In this document: piece by piece, positions 59,227-64,000 of the stretch
Position numbering within the stretch: the first letter of the stretch is position 1
Layout: each line of letters starts with the position of its first letter
Source of the DNA: Rhizophagus clarus
Taxonomy: Eukaryota > Glomeromycota > Glomeromycetes > Glomerales > Glomeraceae
Direction: 5' to 3'
NCBI GenBank assembly: GCA_015698045.1
Contig: BLAL01000216.1
Span: forward strand, 62,001 to 126,000
Length of the DNA stretch: 64,000 bases
Translations under genes and position numbers: made by a program
The notes under the pieces: model-generated
Told to the model about the DNA's origin: nothing
What the model saw: the letters and a program-made list of their open reading frames with translations, nothing else
Database searches by the model: none

Positions 59227-62200
59227 GAATTTAAATTCAAGGCAAACGCGGCATAGTAGCCTTTATCTTTATTAATCATTATTTACTCGATACAATTTAC
59301 AAAAAAAATAAAAAGAAACAAAAGAAAATAAAATTAACTAAAAACAAAACTATATAGTCTCCTAAGTAAAAATAAAGTAATAAAATTAAACTAAAAAGAA
59401 TAATCGCATTACACTAAATTTCCCTAGATCTTCCCCCTTGATATATTCCAACCAAAGTAGAAGCAACTATGCTAACAGAATAACGAACAAAACGCCCACT
59501 ATAAAAATTGACATCCCATCCTGCAAAAGCTGTTATTAAGTAGCACCGTTAGACGACCCATAAAACCCGACAAATGTTTATACCATGGCAAACCTTGAAT
59601 CATCGAGTTTTTGATCCAATCAACTTCGGAGTCACGTGAAGTCACGAGATGGGTCAGAGGAGGAGGTAAAGAAGAGTAAGGCACATACGAAGTGGCAGGC
59701 AAATTAGATGGCTGAGGAGAAGTTTTCAATTTAAGAGTAATATTCATCGCGTCTTCCCATTTACTTTTGTCATAAGTACGCGGATTCCAGATGCGTCTTC
59801 TAAGCTTCTGGATGAAGTTGTTGTGAATCGCGGCTACGACCTTCATAACAGATTGCCGAGGAATGGATAACTCTACAAATAAGTCAATAAACATGGCAGG
59901 TAAACAACCCTGGATAAGCGCGTAAGAGGACCAGTTAGAAGAAGAAATGGTCCAACAAGAAAGAGAAGAGAGTTTCCTGAGCAAGGGTGTAGGATCCTGA
60001 TCAGCCAAATCACCGGCTTCACAAAGCTTAGAGAATAAATGATTTTGATAGGATTGCAATATTTGATGCATGACAGAACGTCGTTTAGAGCAGAGGATCA
60101 AGTGCATCAAGTCCTCCATGCGACTTCGGCATGAACGGCACATGAGAAGATCGATATAGAGATCAGAGCGGGTGACTTTTAACTTTTCCAGGAGAGGCAA
60201 GTCATCGAGAAAAAGTTTAAAACTTGAAAGTGAAATGTTGTGCGGCGTGAGAAGCCTGGAAGGAAGCATCATGCGCCAGAGAGAAATTAAGAGTAAACCA
60301 GGTAAGTTCCCAGTCCACTACATAATCGTCCTTGTCATACAGGCAATATATAAATTGAAAACGTTTGAGAGATAAAAGATCCTTCAAAAAGGTGGCCTGG
60401 AAATGGAGCTTGAAGAGCCGCCTGGGATTGGACTCGCAAACCACATCGTCATACACCAAGCAGACGGGATGCGAGGAAGTGTAAGCGTTCACGGGCAAAA
60501 GAGGAGCCATATCAGAGTGATGAGCGGAATTCGCAAGAGAGTCAGCAAATTTGTTCCAGTAATTACCATCATGACCTTTGACTTTGACGGGAGAAACTGC
60601 GAGACGTTTGGTATAAACGAGGCGCTCAATAGAAGCCCACAGCTCGAATTTGGTAGTTTTGTAAAACAGACGACTATTAGTATACGAAGAAGATGCACAC
60701 AGTCTCAAACCATCAATGGCAGCTTGGGAGTCTGTGTAGATAGTAACAGCAGAGTCAGCTGGAGTGACGCTTAAAGTAGCGAATATTGCAGCAGCTTCAG
60801 CTCTGGTAGAAGAGGGCCAATGTCGTATAGTGCCATGCGTATATGTAGCAATAGAGTTAAGATACCCAGCGTCAGGAATAATTTGGACCTAAGACCAACC
60901 CATCGAGACTTCAGGTGTTCCGAGGTTAATCAAAGATCCATCGGTATAATAATGATAATGAGAGCCTGACGGGAGGGGAACCGATGAAGAAGATAAAAAT
61001 TGATCGTCCACAAGAGGAGCCATAATAGGATCATCCTCGGCTACAAGGGAAGAAGGAGAAAAATCTGGCAAAAGATTAAGGCGCCGATAATAAAGAATTA
61101 CCGTAATGCTAAGATCTGCCCAAGTGTGAAGGAAAAGGACTTCCGAAGTAGATTGGCGAATACGTTCACAATTTGTAGGCAAGATCATAGATCGCAACAA
61201 AGAAATTGTGAAAGTGCAGCGAGGTTGAACGGCCGAATATTTATGCGTCGAAGGGAACGGAACATGCGCGTCACAGTCTGGACATGGACGAAGGCGAATA
61301 ATATCACCAGGAGAAGAGAGACAGTCAGAGATCCAATGAACGATCACACAGGTATCTTTCTTGGGTTGGACGCTAAGTTGTTTGCCGAAGAGAGGAGCAC
61401 CGTTGCCATCAAGCGTGATGAGCCAATGCCGATTCTTTTGCGTTGTAGTAGCACCAGGAAGTAAGACAATAGAAGAGGTAACCGAAGGAGGGCGTACATA
61501 CTGATCAGACAACTGATCATGAGAGCCGGGAATGGTTGTATTGGCCTTAATGTCCAAATACCATTTATGAGGGAGAGAACGACCACGCTTATCCGCAAGT
61601 TGGGCAATATAAGCAGTCTGATAAGCAGTCCAAGAGATAAGATGAGAGCCAGTTGACGCAATTAATTGTGATAAATAATAAAGGTGACGCTTCTAAAGGA
61701 CCTTGAGGCAAGCTTTGAAAACATGCGGGCTTATACACGAGTATAAAGGGTATGGCCAGGGAGAGTAAGGTCCGGAAATGGTGAAGAGGATTGAGCATGT
61801 TGCAAGCGGAAGGGGGTAGAAACCATGGAAGCAATAGTGCATGCGATATAATCACACTTAAAAATATTCATGTTGGACCATAAGGACCAATCATCCACCT
61901 TCAAAGGAGAAATGGGAATCAAAAACCTAAACTGAATCAACATTAATCTATATATAAATAAACACTGAATAAAAAGTGTAGAAGAATTAGCCATCAAAAA
62001 TAAATTATTAACATGACATTGTATCAGATAAGAAGATAAATTGATCAGTCCCAAAGCATGGGAGAGATAAAGTATAGGGTTGGGAAGAAAACGAGAAAAA
62101 TTAGCCTTATGCTTGACGAGTGAGCGTACGGATCGTGTAGCAACATAACAATCCGACGCTGAGAGGTGAGTAACTTGCATATGGTACTCGAGTTTAGGAA

Positions 62201-64000
62201 TGAGCACCGAGTTATAGAGGTAAACCACTTGTTTAGCAGAGAGCTTGGCCGGGTGAAGAGTGGCGGCAAAGGAATTACATTCACTGGCGATTTGTTTTTT
62301 AACAAAATCGCGAGAGCCTTTAATGTTAAACCATACCCCTAAAAAGCGAAAGGAGGCATTAATAGAAAGAGGTATAACGGAGATGGAAGGAATATCGTTC
62401 AAAGACGATAAGGACAAGTGAAATTCCACAGGGAGAATAGTGGATGTAGTGGTTAAGGGCAATGAATTTGATATCAAGACATATTTCTGATGGTTAGCAG
62501 AAGTATTATTCAACGAGTAAAATTCTTCTGTAATGGATAACATATGCTCCAGTCCAGCCTTCGACGAAGAAATAAGAGTGGAATCGTCCATAAAGACCAG
62601 ATTATTGATAGAAATATCAGGAATAGTGACCATATCAGTGGAAAGTAAAGAAGGGGACCGTAAAATGTAAGGGTCCAGCATTTCAGATTTCAAAACGGTC
62701 AGAAGAGGATCGATGTAGATAACCCATAAAAGTGGGGAAATCACTTCACCTTGGTCTATGCCGATGCGAACCTGGTAGGAGGAAGTCTCACCGTGGGCAG
62801 TAAACACCCGATTCGAACGGTTCATAAATAGAGATAAGATAAGCGTGATAGCAGTTGCAGGTAGACGAATACGTTCCAGAGCAAATTTTAACATAGTAAG
62901 GTTGACAGAATCAAATGCTTTGGAGATGTCTTGCGATAAAATCCAGAGAGGAGAATTGGTATGATTGGCATCATGAATGATGGACTCAAGAGTGATGATG
63001 GGATCACGGCAGGTACCTCCTGGTAGCCCCGCAAAATTACCGCCTTTAAGAACATTGTGGGCAGCTAGAATGGTAGATAAACGGTTGTAAAAAAGCTTAA
63101 CAAAGGCTTTCCGGATAACTTCCAGAAGCGTGATGAGACGGGTATTTTTCAATTGGCATCGCCATTCATGCGGCTTGGGGATGGGAAAAACCATAGCTTG
63201 CCGCCAAAGATCAGGAATGTCAGCAGAAGCAAAACATTTGCGGATCAGGATTAAGAGTAAAGAATTGGCAATAGGTCCCAAATGTTTGAGCATTTCGTAG
63301 GTAATCATGGAAGGGCCGGGAGCTTTGCCATTAGGCATAGAAGAAACCGTAGAGAGCCATTCCTCTAGAGAAGGGGGAGATAGTAGAGAATTATAGATAT
63401 CAGGAGAAACTGAGTCCATGGGTGAATATTCAGAGCACCATCGATCAGGTAAAGCTGTAATATGCGAGGGCGGGGAGGATTTGATAGGAACTGCATTTTG
63501 GAAGTGATTAATCACAGCATCAGAAATATCTTGCGGATCCGTCAACAATTGAGATGTGGTAGGATGATCAATAAAGACGCGATCCAAAACGATGCGACGA
63601 CGTGAGCGAGAAAGCGCTGAGTTAATAAATGAAGAGATGTCAGTATCAAAATTCTGATCACGGGAAGCGAGATGAGCCTTGATAGAAGAATCCTGGAACT
63701 CTTTTTCTTTTAAAAGATGTAAGCCTCGTAATAATTTAGAGGCATGTGAAAGAGTATGGAATAAACAATTAAAATTATCCGTCCGACAAGAAAGTAAAGT
63801 TGAAGGTAAAACAGGGACGGTGGAAAAAACGGATTTATACAAAGTAAATATATTATTTAATCTAGTCAAATAGCCAGACCATTTATGGTCATGGGAGGAA
63901 GAAAGGGTATGTGGGTATTTACGTAATAATCTAATAGAGTGTAGAACGCGATTGAGGAAACGGTAATGCTGTATCAGGGTTTCTAAATCTTTAGGGAGTT
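59227..64000 (-). mobile_element. LINE 2: second copy of the same family, partial at window edge
   Basis: It begins at its 3' end (GAATTTAAATTCAAGGCAAA on the plus strand at 59227) and runs beyond the window. The 3' 270 bp match LINE 1 closely with scattered changes and small indels. It adjoins the 5' end of LINE 1 with no gap, so the pair is head to tail. It appears less damaged than LINE 1. Confidence 0.88.
59499..64000 (-). pseudogene. LINE 2 ORF2 (RT, RNase H, Cys/His tail), 5' part outside window
   Basis: The frame is open from the window edge to about 61731 and holds the whole RT: SSFINSALSRSRRRIVLDR, SMPNGKAPGPSMITYEML, SQDISKAFDSVNLTMLKFAL, RIGIDQGEVISPLLWVIYID and NLVFMDDSTLISSSKAGLEH. 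After one small deletion near 61750 and a TAG near 61695, the next frames give RNase H: YYTDGSLINLGTPEVSMGWS, a TAG near 60895, then STRAEAAAIFA, IYTDSQAAIDGLRLC and GHDGNYWNKFADSLAN, so all four acidic/His positions are present. The Cys tail reads CRSCRSRMEDLMHLILC. A one-base insertion near 59525 changes the last residues relative to LINE 1. Only about five breaks are seen. Confidence 0.85.

Overview
The window looks like nuclear DNA of an early-diverging fungus, most likely an arbuscular mycorrhizal Glomeromycotina species of the Rhizophagus type. The evidence is the very AT-rich base composition, genes split by many short introns (mostly GTAAGT-like donors, TAG or CAG acceptors, about 50-120 bp), fungal housekeeping proteins, and long decayed repeat tracts between compact gene islands. 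The species name is an inference; no database was consulted.

There are two gene islands. Island 1 (1-9592) holds a partial Ser/Asn-rich unknown protein (-), RPF2 (+), the very-long-chain enoyl-CoA reductase TSC13/TECR (-), coatomer zeta (+), mitochondrial ribosomal protein bS21m (-), enolase-phosphatase E1 (+) and a KDM3-like JmjC histone demethylase (-). Island 2 (26743-42762) holds the SAGA subunit SPT20 (+), ICln (-), Notchless/RSA4 (+), NAD(P)H-hydrate dehydratase (-), S-adenosylmethionine decarboxylase (-), ITFG2 (-), ribosomal protein eS7 (+) and AP-3 sigma (+). Many neighbours are divergent pairs sharing 130-250 bp of upstream DNA. RPF2, Notchless and eS7 are all ribosome biogenesis or ribosome genes; TSC13, coatomer zeta and AP-3 sigma belong to the endomembrane system; SPT20 and the KDM3-like protein act on chromatin; E1 and AdoMet decarboxylase both connect to S-adenosylmethionine, polyamine and methionine-salvage metabolism.

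Between the islands (9593-26742) is a nest of transposons. A 2.8-kb element made of layered inverted repeats and a 14-copy array of an approximately 80-bp unit lies at 13196-15955. An 8-kb element with TCACTGGTCAAAAT ends (16503-24568) contains a nearly whole Tc1/mariner element (16832-20224). That element carries its transposase and, convergently, a multi-exon passenger gene encoding a Cys-rich protein with a C-terminal SAM domain. This two-gene transposon is the most interesting item in the window.

From 42763 to 50063 there are no host genes. This stretch contains a 420-bp inverted-repeat element with an 8-bp target duplication, a decayed piggyBac-like transposase, and several tandem arrays. 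From 50064 to the right edge two LINEs of one family lie head to tail on the minus strand. Each encodes a reverse transcriptase with RNase H; the first also shows an ORF1 with an RNA-binding region and zinc knuckle. The first is interrupted by a 985-bp hAT-like non-autonomous element with clean ends and an 8-bp target duplication, which gives a relative order of insertion. No RNA genes, CRISPR arrays or retrovirus-like elements were recognised.
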